Below are positions 6,843 through 15,528 of a stretch of DNA of 64,000 bases, piece after piece. The notes beneath the pieces are model-generated. The model searched no databases and was not told where the DNA came from. It was given only the letters and a program-made list of their open reading frames with translations. Origin of the DNA: Klebsiella pneumoniae (GTDB lineage Bacteria; Pseudomonadota; Gammaproteobacteria; Pseudomonadales; UBA5518); the NCBI GenBank assembly GCA_945862145.1, contig CAMAXE010000003.1:1-64000 (forward strand), read 5' to 3'. The position numbers and the translations under genes are program-made. Each line of letters opens with the position of its first letter. Positions within the stretch are counted from its first letter, which is position 1.

Positions 6843-8758
6843 CTGAACGCCTGGCGATATTGGCTGTGGATGGCCTGTATTGGCCGTTGCTCCAGAAACT
6901 CATCGACGCTGGGCGCATGCCCTTTTGTGCGCAACTTCTCGACGCGGGTGCCAGTGGTGAGTTGAATATGCCCGCTCCGTATGCGGCGGCAGCGTGCTGG
7001 AGCACGGTGGCGACCGGCACCTTGGCCGATCGCCATGGTGTGTTGACCGATCTGTGCATCCGCGCCGACGGCCTGACCCTGGCATTGCCGGGGGCCGAGG
7101 CGCTGCGCAGCCCGGCAATCTGGCAATGGGTGACGCAGGCCGGACGGGTCGCGAAAACTGCCGGTTGGCCGGCGTCGATGCCCGCGCTGCACCCGACATC
7201 GCCCGACCCGGCCTTGCCGGTCGGCACCTGCCACGTCAGCGCCGGGTTCGAACGGGCCGAACACAGCAGTGAGTCGTGCTGGCCGCTGGCGCCTGACGCC
7301 GTGTATCCGGCGGCATTGCGCAATGTGGTGGATGACGCGCGTGTGCATCCGGACGACATTGATCCGGCCACCGCCGTGCCGCTGCTCTCACATCCACGCA
7401 TCGGCCAGGCGGACCCCTTGCTGCGGCCGGCCCGCTGGTTGCTGGCGCGTTTTGCCAGCATGCACAACCTGGGCGTGCACTGGGCGGGTGAACCTGACTG
7501 GTCCTTGCTGGCGCTGCGCTTTGACGGTCTACCCGATTGGCTGCACACCCTGCGCACGCTGGCGCCCGAGATCCCCGTATCCGAAGGGCTGGCGCCCTGG
7601 TACCGCTATCTGGACATGATGGTCGGGCGCTACATGGCGGTGCTCGGGCGCGGTGTGCATCTGATGCTGCTGTCCAACGGCGGCTTGCCTGCGCCCGCGT
7701 CTGACCCGCATGCCCCGGTTGAGCTGTTCAAGCCCATGGCCCGGGGCGGTCTGATCCTGGCCGGCCCGCGGGTGAAGGCCGACAGCCTGCTGCCGCCCCA
7801 TGCGTCGGCGCTGGATATCGGCCCCACGGCACTCGGGCTGTTGGGCCTGGCTGTGCCGCCGTTCATGGACGGCACCGATTGGCTGGCAGCGCCGCTCGCC
7901 AGCCATCGCGCCGGATCGCCAGCGGCACTGCAGTCGAGATGTGCGACGGTTCCCCTGCCTCGCCTGCTCGACGCCGGACAGACCGACACCCGCGCGCTCG
8001 ACTGGTTGGCCAGCCAGGCGTGCGGGCCGATCGATCTCGGCCCGCTCCATGCCATGGTGCAAAAGGTGCGCGTCGAGTCCTTGGTGGCCTGGGCCGGCGT
8101 GCGCCGGCTGCGTGGCTGCAACGACGATGCGATCGAGGCTCTTCAGCATGTCCTGACGCTGGCGCCTGAGCATCTGTCGGCACGCGTGCTGCTGGGGCAG
8201 TTGCTGGTGGAGACCGATCGTGTGCAGGCTTGCCGTGCGCTGGTCGATGGACTTCCAGTTGCTGGACAGAGCGTCTTCTCGCCCGATGTGGTGGCCGGCT
8301 TGATCGCCTACAGCGCCAAAGAGTGGCCGGTGGCCGAACTGCACTTCCAGCGGCTGGCCAACGCCGGGCAGGCACCGCTCAATGCGCCCGGGTGGCTGGG
8401 CTGGACCTTGCTGATGCAGTCGCGGTGGGCTGATGCCGAACACTGGTTTGGTGTTGCGCTGACATGGCCTGGCGAGCGGGCTCGTGCCCATGAAGGACGG
8501 GGCCTGGCGCTGGATGCGCTCGCACGGGCGGCAGAGGCCGCCGAATCGTTCTCATGTGCGATTGGCGAACAGCCGGCCAATGCCCGCTTGCACATGCTGC
8601 GTGCCGCAGCCCTAGAGCGTGCGGGGCATCTTGAACGCGCACAAGCGGGTCTCTGGCGTGCGCTGGACCTGGATCCCTCGATGACTGCGTGCTACGAACG
8701 ACTGGCGCACCTGGCTCGCCTGGCCCATGGCGAACCCCGGCCTGCGATGACGGACTGA
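6839..8758 (+). CDS. Alkaline-phosphatase/phosphodiesterase-like protein with C-terminal TPR repeats
   Basis: 639 residues. The N-terminal 370 or so resemble the type I phosphodiesterase/nucleotide pyrophosphatase branch of the alkaline phosphatase superfamily: LAILAVDGLYWPLLQKLIDAGRMPFCAQLL with the metal-binding Asp, a nucleophile region near AACWSTVATGTLADRHGV, and GPTALGLLGLAVPPFMDG near the end of the domain. Residues from about 415 to 630 form helical TPR-like repeats (ALQHVLTLAPEHLSARVLLGQLL and similar). There is no signal peptide, so it is probably cytoplasmic. The 4-base overlap with the GNAT gene argues for a functional pair. The metal ligands could not all be assigned, so catalytic competence is uncertain. 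Confidence 0.75.
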   Translation: MTERLAILAVDGLYWPLLQKLIDAGRMPFCAQLLDAGASGELNMPAPYAAAACWSTVATGTLADRHGVLTDLCIRADGLTLALPGAEALRSPAIWQWVTQAGRVAKTAGWPASMPALHPTSPDPALPVGTCHVSAGFERAEHSSESCWPLAPDAVYPAALRNVVDDARVHPDDIDPATAVPLLSHPRIGQADPLLRPARWLLARFASMHNLGVHWAGEPDWSLLALRFDGLPDWLHTLRTLAPEIPVSEGLAPWYRYLDMMVGRYMAVLGRGVHLMLLSNGGLPAPASDPHAPVELFKPMARGGLILAGPRVKADSLLPPHASALDIGPTALGLLGLAVPPFMDGTDWLAAPLASHRAGSPAALQSRCATVPLPRLLDAGQTDTRALDWLASQACGPIDLGPLHAMVQKVRVESLVAWAGVRRLRGCNDDAIEALQHVLTLAPEHLSARVLLGQLLVETDRVQACRALVDGLPVAGQSVFSPDVVAGLIAYSAKEWPVAELHFQRLANAGQAPLNAPGWLGWTLLMQSRWADAEHWFGVALTWPGERARAHEGRGLALDALARAAEAAESFSCAIGEQPANARLHMLRAAALERAGHLERAQAGLWRALDLDPSMTACYERLAHLARLAHGEPRPAMTD

Positions 8759-8812
8759 ATCTCGTACCCGAGTCGCGGCCCGTGTCATCGGCCAGCACGA
8801 CACCGCTGGCGC

Positions 8813-9199
8813 TCAACCCAGCAGCCGGATGACCAGGCATTCCAGCAGGGGCCGGGCGCTCCGGGCGGCCAGCGCGTCTTCGGCAAAACGGCGACCGACG
8901 GCGGTGATGCGGTAGTAGCGCAGATGGGTGAATCCGGCCGGGTTGTCGTATTCGGCGATCAGGCCGTAGTGGGCCAAGGGGGGAAACGACCAGCGCAGGC
9001 GCACCCCGTCGAGCACGCAGGCATCCCAGGCGTCATCCAGCACGACGATGACACTGCCTCGTTGCAGCGCCGCGAGCGCGTCGATGAACTCACCGCGGCT
9101 GACGAGGATGGGCTTGGGTTGGACCCTGTCGGCAAGATAACCAAGTCCGCTGTAAGTAGCCGCAACCATTGCCTGCACTGCGTTCAGGGGCAGGGGCAT
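8813..9199 (-). CDS. Hypothetical protein, 128 residues
   Basis: An uninterrupted reverse-strand frame with composition similar to the neighbouring genes, converging on the phosphatase/TPR gene. The protein is mixed alpha/beta without signal peptide or membrane segment; a hydrophobic stretch GSVIVVLDDAW and the segment GFTHLRYYRITAVGRRFAEDALAAR are the most distinctive parts, the latter looking like a winged-helix-type tail. The family was not recognised. The start at 9199 is the first ATG and has no strong ribosome-binding site. It could be a small transcription-factor-like protein, but this is only a guess from secondary structure. Confidence 0.5.
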   Translation of the reverse strand: MPLPLNAVQAMVAATYSGLGYLADRVQPKPILVSRGEFIDALAALQRGSVIVVLDDAWDACVLDGVRLRWSFPPLAHYGLIAEYDNPAGFTHLRYYRITAVGRRFAEDALAARSARPLLECLVIRLLG

Positions 9200-9271
9200 G
9201 TTCCGCGCCGCGCCGCGCCTTGCGGTCGGCCTGGTCTTCCTGTCAGGCGCTGAGGTCCGCCTGCGGCCGTG

Positions 9272-9415
9272 TCAGACGATGCCGATGCAGATCGCGTAGA
9301 CCGTCAGCTCGGAGTTGTTCGTCAGCCCGAGCTTTTCGAGCACCCGCGCGCGGTAGACGCTCACGGTCTTGGGGCTGAGCGTGAGCTCTTCGGCGATGTC
9401 GGACAGGCGCTTGCC
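9272..9415 (-). pseudogene. C-terminal fragment of a LuxR/NarL-type response regulator
   Basis: The reverse strand reads GKRLSDIAEELTLSPKTVSVYRARVLEKLGL and then NNSELTVYAICIGIV before a stop: the four-helix LuxR DNA-binding domain typical of NarL/UvrY response regulators. The receiver domain and the start of the HTH are missing. At about 9416 the sequence changes into a truncated GNAT gene in a different frame. It is a non-functional remnant left by a deletion or recombination. Confidence 0.75.
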
Positions 9416-9723
9416 TCATACAGGCGCGGCCCCAGCCCGAGACCGCGCGCAGCCGCAGACACCACGATGCGGTCGATGTACAGAAACCGCGGATAGCGTC
9501 CCGCGAACCACCGGTAGTTGGGGCTGTCGTAGCTCGCGCCCTCGCGGAACACCAGCAGGAAGGCGAGCACCTGGCCCTCGTGTTCCATTACGCGGTGATA
9601 GCTGGAGCCTGCGCTCAGGCCGAGCAGGCGCGAGTGATCCATGGGAGCGAGGAAATGCACCGAGGCCTCGTTCAGCGCGAGGACCGCGGGAAAGTCGGCG
9701 GGGCTGGCGGGGCGGATGATCAT
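9416..9723 (-). pseudogene. GNAT acetyltransferase, 3' end lost
   Basis: Starting at ATG 9723, MIIRPASPADFPAVLALNEASVHFL reads as the first strand and helix of a GNAT enzyme, and RFLYIDRIVVSAAARGLGLGPRLYE contains the acetyl-CoA binding loop (R-G-L-G-L-G). Related proteins continue for another 60-70 residues. Here the sequence breaks after LYE and continues out of frame with a LuxR fragment. Both genes therefore lost sequence at a single junction near 9416, which points to one deletion. The frame continues into an unrelated short tail and stops at 9361. Confidence 0.7.
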
Positions 9724-9916
9724 GGTGTCTCGCCGTGACGTGTTTGTTCGATGGTCGGGGGGCGCATCACACGCCGCTGCCGGAGTTTGGCCCATCATCT
9801 GTCCGGGGTATGCGGAGTGTGACCGCCCGGCATCATAATTCCTGCAGTCCCTTTGCTGGCGCTCCCGCGCCGCATAGGATTCGATTGCCATCCATAAATC
9901 CAACGAGGCCTGTCCG

Positions 9917-12094
9917 ATGCAAGACACCATCCACGGCATCTGCCGCTCCTGCGCCGCCATGTGCCCGATCGTGATCGACCGCGAGGACGGTGTACCCACC
10001 CGCATCATCGGCGACAAGCACAACCCTGTGTACTGGGGTTACACCTGCATCAAGGGCCGCGAAATGGTCAACCAGGTCCGGCACCCGGACCGGCTGTTCA
10101 AGAGCATCCGTCGGGAGAAAGACGGCAGCTTCACGCCCCTCTCCAGTTCGCAGGCCATGGACGAGGTCGCGCAGAAGCTCCAGCGCATCATCGCCGAGCA
10201 CGGCCCGCGTGCCGTGGCCACCTATGCCGGCACCTACATCTTCACCTACCCGGCCACGCAGCCGGTCTCGACGGCGTGGATGAACGCCATCGGCTCGAAC
10301 ATGATGTTCACCTCCAACACCATCGACCAGCCGGGCAAGTCCATCGCACCGGCGCTGCACGGCACCTGGCAGGCGGGGCCGCAGGTCTTCGACGACGCCG
10401 ACACCTGGCTGCTCGTGGGCGTGAACCCGATCGTGGCCCACTCCGGTGGCGTGCCCAACCAGAACCCCGCCAAGCGTCTGAAGGACGCCGTGGAGCGCGG
10501 TATGAAAGTCGTGGTGATCGACCCGCGCCGCACCGAATGCGCCGAGCGCGCGTTTGTGCACTTGCAGCCCAAACCCGGTGAGGACGGCGCCATCCTCGCC
10601 GGCATGATCCGCGTGATCCTGAAAGAAAACCTCTTCGATGCGGACTTCGTGCGGGCCAATGTGCAGGGCGTCGATGCGCTCGCGCAGGCGGTGGAACCCT
10701 ACACACCCGAATACGTTGCCGAGCGCGCGCAGATTCCCGCCGCCGACCTCGTGCTCGCCGCGCGCACCTACGCACAGGCAAAGCGCGGTGGTGCTACGGC
10801 CGGCACCGGTCCCAATATGGCGCCGCACGGCAACCTCACCGAATACTTGCTGCTGTGCCTGATGAGTCTCTGCGGGCGCTGGCTGAAGGCGGGCGAGCGG
10901 GTTCCCAACCCGGGCGTGCTGGGGCCGAGCTTTGCGCCGCGTGCACAGGCTAACGCGCCGTGGCCGGCGTGGGGCTATGGCGAGAAGCTTCGCGTGCGCG
11001 GTTTAACCGATGCCGCCTGCGGCCTCGCCACCTCGGCGCTGCCCGATGAGATCCTGATGCCCGGTGAAGGGCAGGTGAAGGCGCTGATCTCCATCGGCGG
11101 CAATCCGCTGATGGCCTGGCCCGACCAGAACAAGACGCTGAAGGCGCTGAAGGCGCTTGAGCTCTTCGTCTGCCTCGACATCCAGAAAGTCCACAACAGC
11201 TGCCATCTCGCCGATTACACCATCGCCTGCACGCACAGCCTCGAGAGTCCGGCGATGACGCTGCCGAACGAGATGCTGAGTTATTTCGGCACCGGCTTCG
11301 GTTTCTCCGTGCCTTACGCGCAGTACGCCCCGGCGGCTGCCGCGCTGCCGCAGGGCGCCGATGTTGTGGAGGAGTGGGAGTTTTTCTACGGCATCGCCAA
11401 GCGCATGCAGATCGAACTGGAGATCAAGGTGGCCTACTCGTGGACCACTACCAGCGGCGAGCCGGCGCGTTACCGCTTCGACATGCAGAACAAGCCAAGC
11501 ACCGACGAACTCTTCGAGGTGCTCTGTGATGGCGGTCGCGTTCCGCTCGCCACCGTTAAGAGCGAACCGCAGGGGCGGGTTTTCGAGGGAGAGGACGTAC
11601 ACGTTGCGGCTGCCGAGAGTGGCCGCGAGGCGCGCCTGCAGGTCGGTGATGCCACGATGTGCGGCGAGCTCGGTGCCATCGCCGTGGAGCCCCCGGACAA
11701 GGACGCGGAGTTTCCCTTTCGCCTCATCAGCCGGCGTCTGCATCACGTGATGAACACCACCGGGCGCAACAACCCGCGGCAGATGCGCAAGCAGAGCTAC
11801 AACCCCGCCTACATGAATCCCGCCGATCTGGCCGCGCTCGGCTTGGCCGACGGCGACGAAGTGCGTATCGCCTCGCGCTATGGCGAGATACCCGGCATCG
11901 TGGAGGCGGAGGCGGGCATACGCCGCGGTGTGATCTCGATGAGCCACTGCTTTGGACCCGATCCCGAGCGGCCCGGGCCGGTGCGTGAGTTCGGTTCGAA
12001 CGTGGCCCTGTTATCCAGCGTGGAGCATGAGGTCGACCCCTACAGCGGCATTCCGCGCATGAGTGCGATCCCGGTGCGGGTGCTTACAGCCTGA
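9917..12094 (+). CDS. Molybdopterin-dependent oxidoreductase with N-terminal 4Fe-4S site (DMSO reductase/formate dehydrogenase superfamily)
   Basis: 725 residues from ATG 9917, with GAGG about nine bases upstream. Four cysteines bind an iron-sulphur cluster: C9, C12, C16 and C44 (CRSCAAMC and YTCIKG). A molybdopterin oxidoreductase domain follows (WLLVGVNPIVAHSG, MKVVVIDPRRTECAERA, NPLMAWPDQ), and a molydop-binding domain lies at about 610-725 (FRLISRRLHHVMNT, GDEVRIASRYGEI). It lacks a Tat signal and is probably cytoplasmic. No iron-sulphur or membrane subunit is encoded beside it, so its electron partner is unknown. Stand-alone enzymes of this shape act on varied organic substrates; the substrate cannot be read from sequence. 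Confidence 0.88.
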   Translation: MQDTIHGICRSCAAMCPIVIDREDGVPTRIIGDKHNPVYWGYTCIKGREMVNQVRHPDRLFKSIRREKDGSFTPLSSSQAMDEVAQKLQRIIAEHGPRAVATYAGTYIFTYPATQPVSTAWMNAIGSNMMFTSNTIDQPGKSIAPALHGTWQAGPQVFDDADTWLLVGVNPIVAHSGGVPNQNPAKRLKDAVERGMKVVVIDPRRTECAERAFVHLQPKPGEDGAILAGMIRVILKENLFDADFVRANVQGVDALAQAVEPYTPEYVAERAQIPAADLVLAARTYAQAKRGGATAGTGPNMAPHGNLTEYLLLCLMSLCGRWLKAGERVPNPGVLGPSFAPRAQANAPWPAWGYGEKLRVRGLTDAACGLATSALPDEILMPGEGQVKALISIGGNPLMAWPDQNKTLKALKALELFVCLDIQKVHNSCHLADYTIACTHSLESPAMTLPNEMLSYFGTGFGFSVPYAQYAPAAAALPQGADVVEEWEFFYGIAKRMQIELEIKVAYSWTTTSGEPARYRFDMQNKPSTDELFEVLCDGGRVPLATVKSEPQGRVFEGEDVHVAAAESGREARLQVGDATMCGELGAIAVEPPDKDAEFPFRLISRRLHHVMNTTGRNNPRQMRKQSYNPAYMNPADLAALGLADGDEVRIASRYGEIPGIVEAEAGIRRGVISMSHCFGPDPERPGPVREFGSNVALLSSVEHEVDPYSGIPRMSAIPVRVLTA

Positions 12095-12128
12095 GCGAGC
12101 GCACCTCGGGCCGCCGTCGGTGCGGGAC

Positions 12129-12160
12129 TGCGGGCGGCCTGCCGGAATCCGCCCGCCGCA
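12129..12160. terminator. Hairpin between two convergent genes
   Basis: TGCGGGCGG (12129-12137) can pair with CCGCCCGCCGCA (12149-12160), with one small bulge, around a loop of about ten bases. It lies in the 70-base space between the convergent oxidoreductase and amidohydrolase genes, where a bidirectional terminator would be expected. There is no T-run, so intrinsic termination is uncertain. Confidence 0.35.
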
Positions 12161-12164
12161 GAAC

Positions 12165-14057
12165 TCAGTTGCGCCCGCTGAACGTGAGCGGGCTACCGAG
12201 GCGCCGCGTACCGAGGGCAGCGCCGGCAGCGCCCGCTTCCCAGGCGGGCTTCCCGGCAATGAACACATCGCTCACCACGCCATCGGAGCGATTCACCAGC
12301 TGTCTGGCTTGCAGGTCCTCGCGCCAGATGAGTTCGCGGCCGGCGTCGCTGTCGTAGCGGGCGAGTGCGGCCGGATCGATCACCACGAGATCGGCACGGG
12401 CGCCCACCGCCATGGACCCGGCATCAATGCCGAAGAAGCGCGCCGGCGCCTGCGTCAGCCGGTGCACGGCCTGCGCCACGCGTGCGAGTGAGTCCTCGGC
12501 GGCGATTTTCAGCGTGAGCAGGTTGCCATCGTAGAAAGCCAGATTGGAGAGATGCGCGCCGCTGTCGTTGAAGCCCGGGAGCGTGTTGCGGTCAAAAAGC
12601 AGTTCCCGCAACCGCACCGGATCGCGATTGGCCACCACCGTGCTCCAGCGCAGGTTTTTGTCCCAGCTCCGGAGCAGATGGACGAAGAACGCCGCCTCGT
12701 CGCCGATGGGGCGCGGGCAGGCATCGAAGAACACCGCCTCGGCATCCGCGGAGGCGCCGCGAGCCCCACTGGCCTGGAAGGCGAGCAGCCGTGCGTACAC
12801 GGCTGCGAGTGTCTCTCCGCGCCAGGACGCGACCGGGCAGGTGTCGACGGTGATGTCGGCAAGGTCGCGCGAAAAATTGTCGAGCGGCATGCCGATCAGC
12901 GCGCGCAGCCGCGCGGCGTCGAAGCCCCGCTTGCCGCGGTACCAGTCGGCGCGGAACTCCGCCATCCATGCCGGATCCGCGAGGAGTGCGGCGCGGCCGG
13001 CCTCGTCATCGATATCGAGCGCCATCAGCGCGCGCGTGGAGGGCATCTCCTCCATGATCGGATTGGTGACGCCGTCGGCCCAGATCGTGAAGGGCGCCGA
13101 CAGCGCCTGCAGGTGCATATTGCCTTGCAGCAGGCGCGAGTTGACCAGTCGGGTCATATTGAACAGGGCACGACTGCCGCGCGGGTTGGCGGCGAACTCC
13201 ACCGCCGCCAGCGCCGTCACCCTGAGCGCCTTGCCGTGCAGCCGGGCGCTGGAGAGCAGGCAGCTGCGCAGGGTTTCCAGCGGACGGTCGGGCATGGGCG
13301 TGAGCTGCCAGATCCGATCGGCCTTGCGCAATATCGCGGTCAGTGCCTGCAGTTCGGCGAAGTTAGCCGACTGGGTGGGTATGCGGCGATCGCGGTGCGG
13401 GTCGTTGGCGAGGTAATGGAACGGCAGCCCGTCGGTGGAGAATCCCACGTAGCCCTGATCCACGGCATCCTGGAGAAGCGCCTGCATCCGCGCGAGTTCC
13501 GCCGCGCTTGGCTCGCGGCGTATCGAGTCTTCGAGCCCCATCACCTGCACGCGCAGCATCGAGTGCGGGACCAGCGGCACCATGTTCGGGCCGAGCGCGA
13601 TGCTGTCGAGGTGTTTCAGGTAGTCGGCCGTGTTGTCCCAGGTCATGCGGTCGGCGCAACGCGCCAGCACGTGCTTGGGCATGTTCTCCACACGCGCGAA
13701 GCAGTCGACGATCGGATCCTGCGAGGCACCGCGCTGCGCGCCGAAGGCCGCGCCCATCGAGCAGTTGCCCACCACCACGGTGGTGGTGCCATGGCGCACC
13801 ACTTCCGCCAGGCCCGGCGTGATCTCGACTTCGAGATCGAGGTGGGTGTGGATGTCGATCAGGCCTGGCATCAGCCACTGGCCGCAGCGCTCGCGCACCT
13901 CGCGCGCATGTTCCCGCGGGAGGTTCGTGCCGCAGGCGGCGATACGCCCGCCCGCGATGGCAACGTCGAGTTGCTGCGGCGCCGCCGTGCTGCCGTCGAA
14001 GACCAGCGCGCCGGTGATCAGCGTGTCCCACGGCAGCCCCGAGGTGCCTGCGTTCAT
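12165..14057 (-). CDS. Amidohydrolase, N-acyl-D-amino-acid deacylase-like (D-aminoacylase family)
   Basis: 630 residues. The urease-type amidohydrolase barrel is marked by GLIDIHTHLDLEVEITPG (metal-binding HTH), a conserved Asp in the late motif LPGFNDSGAHLSNLAFYDG, and the C-terminal return to the small beta domain (SMAVGARADLVVIDPAALA). This shape belongs to the N-acyl-D-amino-acid deacylase/DAN branch, which usually hydrolyses N-acyl or cyclic amides. Many environmental members have unknown substrates. It begins in an ATGA overlap with the stop of an exported rhodanese gene upstream, so the two form an operon. The protein has no signal peptide. Confidence 0.82.
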   Translation of the reverse strand: MNAGTSGLPWDTLITGALVFDGSTAAPQQLDVAIAGGRIAACGTNLPREHAREVRERCGQWLMPGLIDIHTHLDLEVEITPGLAEVVRHGTTTVVVGNCSMGAAFGAQRGASQDPIVDCFARVENMPKHVLARCADRMTWDNTADYLKHLDSIALGPNMVPLVPHSMLRVQVMGLEDSIRREPSAAELARMQALLQDAVDQGYVGFSTDGLPFHYLANDPHRDRRIPTQSANFAELQALTAILRKADRIWQLTPMPDRPLETLRSCLLSSARLHGKALRVTALAAVEFAANPRGSRALFNMTRLVNSRLLQGNMHLQALSAPFTIWADGVTNPIMEEMPSTRALMALDIDDEAGRAALLADPAWMAEFRADWYRGKRGFDAARLRALIGMPLDNFSRDLADITVDTCPVASWRGETLAAVYARLLAFQASGARGASADAEAVFFDACPRPIGDEAAFFVHLLRSWDKNLRWSTVVANRDPVRLRELLFDRNTLPGFNDSGAHLSNLAFYDGNLLTLKIAAEDSLARVAQAVHRLTQAPARFFGIDAGSMAVGARADLVVIDPAALARYDSDAGRELIWREDLQARQLVNRSDGVVSDVFIAGKPAWEAGAAGAALGTRRLGSPLTFSGRN

Positions 14058-14437
14058 CGGCCCGCCTGCACAGGGCAGAGTATGGAGGCTCCGTCATCCT
14101 CCGGGGTCGCGTCACAGCCCCGCTCCTTGCGCACCTCACTGATGCCGCCGGCGTTGCGGACATTCGTGTAACCGAGCCGTTCGAGTTGGGCCTGGGCGGT
14201 GCCCGCGCGTCCGCCCGCCGCGCAGTAGAGCGCGATTTCGGTGGACTTGTCGGGTGCGATCGCCGCGATACGTAGTGCGATGTCGGCGTAGGGAATATTC
14301 GGGTCGGAGCCGAGGTGCTGTTCGGCGTACTCCGCAGGGGAACGTACATCGATCCACAGCGGCGCAGATGCGGCAGTGGCCGCCGCCAGCGCGAGGCACG
14401 CCGCAGATAAGCTGCGGTAGAGGTAACGAGCGGGCAT
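14054..14437 (-). CDS. Exported single-domain rhodanese-like protein
   Basis: 127 residues from ATG 14437, chosen because a signal peptide starts there (LYRSLSAACLALAAATAASA); the frame extends to 14503 without one. The rhodanese domain follows: LWIDVRSPAEYAEQHLGSDPNIPY, then the active-site loop LYCAAGGRAGTAQAQLERLGYTNVRNAGG with the sulphur-carrying Cys. The size and periplasmic location resemble PspE, a thiosulphate sulphurtransferase. An extra Cys pair near the end (RGCDAT and ILCPV) may form a disulphide. It is translationally coupled (ATGA) to the deacylase-like gene. Confidence 0.8.
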   Translation of the reverse strand: MPARYLYRSLSAACLALAAATAASAPLWIDVRSPAEYAEQHLGSDPNIPYADIALRIAAIAPDKSTEIALYCAAGGRAGTAQAQLERLGYTNVRNAGGISEVRKERGCDATPEDDGASILCPVQAGR

Positions 14438-14543
14438 GGGTGGAGCCTGTTGCAGTAGGAGGTGCCGAGCCCTGATTCTGTGCCTTCGTAACGGCAGGCT
14501 CAACGGGGGCTGCCTGCACCGCAGAAAATTCTTCCGGGCTGCC

Positions 14544-14571
14544 TTGCATTTTTTGCAGAGTCAGATAAATA
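14544..14571 (+). promoter_or_regulatory. Candidate sigma-70 promoter for the phoH-like gene
   Basis: TTGCAT (14544-14549) and TAAATA (14566-14571) are separated by 16 bases in an otherwise AT-richer stretch, about 95 bases before the phoH start. TTGCAT matches four of six -35 consensus bases and TAAATA four of six for -10. It also sits just upstream of the divergent rhodanese gene's start region. Confidence 0.4.
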
Positions 14572-14667
14572 TTCCTTTGAGCCCGCAACCTAGGAGACCA
14601 GACCACCCGTAGTTACCATCAGAAGCGCCGCGAATCGATCTTCAGCTACCCACGAGGTTATCTGCAC

Positions 14668-15489
14668 ATGGCGAAGAGATCCCAAGCACGACGCAAGACC
14701 TCCCCGAGGCAAGCCTATGAAGAGGCCACCTTCAGGGACCCCAAGAGCCGAACGGGCAGACGCCAGGAGCACGACAGCGCCAACGTCGTCGACCTGAACG
14801 CCCGATCCCATCTCCAGACGGCCTATGCGGCTCCCCGCGCCCCGGCGCCACTCGAAGCCCGTACGCCCGCCCAGCAACGCTACATCGACGCCATCCGGCG
14901 CCACAGCCTGACCTTCGGCATCGGTCCGGCGGGTACCGGGAAGAGCTATTGCGCCGGCGCGCTTGCGGCGCAGGCGCTCGAGGCGGGGCAGATTGATCGC
15001 ATCATCCTCACCCGCCCCGCCGTCGAGGCCGGCGAGCAACTCGGTTTCTTGCCCGGCGATCTCGACGAGAAGTTCGCGCCCTATATCGATGCCTTCCGCG
15101 ACATCCTGAACGCGCGCTTGGGCGCCGGTACCGTGGAGTACTGCCTGCGGCACGGCCGCATCCAGGCATCCCCGCTCGCCTTCATGCGTGGCAAGACCTT
15201 CGACGAGCGCAGTTTCGTGGTGCTCGACGAGGCACAGAACACCACGCCGGCGCAGATGAAGCTGTTCCTCACGCGGATCGGGGAGGGTGCCCGGGTCGTG
15301 GTGAACGGCGATGTCAGGCAGAGCGATATCCGTGGGCGCAACGGCCTCGAGGACGCGATCGATCGGCTGCACGGTTTGCCGGGCGTGTTCGTCCATGCGT
15401 TCGAGCGCGGGGACATCGTCCGCAGCGGCTTGGTGCGGCAGATCATCGATCGCTACGAACCCGAGGACGATCCGACCGGGAGGCGTTGA
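14668..15489 (+). CDS. phoH: PhoH-family ATPase
   Basis: 273 residues. A basic N-terminal tail of about 60 residues precedes a P-loop ATPase core: Walker A GPAGTGKS at 86-93, RIILTRPAVEAGEQLGFLPGDLDEKFAPY (a PhoH hallmark), Walker B FVVLDEAQN at about 183-191, and VVNGDVRQSDIRG containing the sensor Asp/Gln. PhoH proteins are cytoplasmic and are linked to phosphate starvation and RNA metabolism. The gene is monocistronic here, between two reverse-strand genes and not beside ybeY as the longer PhoL paralogue usually is. The symbol denotes the family. Confidence 0.88.
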   Translation: MAKRSQARRKTSPRQAYEEATFRDPKSRTGRRQEHDSANVVDLNARSHLQTAYAAPRAPAPLEARTPAQQRYIDAIRRHSLTFGIGPAGTGKSYCAGALAAQALEAGQIDRIILTRPAVEAGEQLGFLPGDLDEKFAPYIDAFRDILNARLGAGTVEYCLRHGRIQASPLAFMRGKTFDERSFVVLDEAQNTTPAQMKLFLTRIGEGARVVVNGDVRQSDIRGRNGLEDAIDRLHGLPGVFVHAFERGDIVRSGLVRQIIDRYEPEDDPTGRR

Positions 15490-15528
15490 GGCCGGCGCGA
15501 GGGCGGGCCGGGTCGTGCGGCGCCCCTG

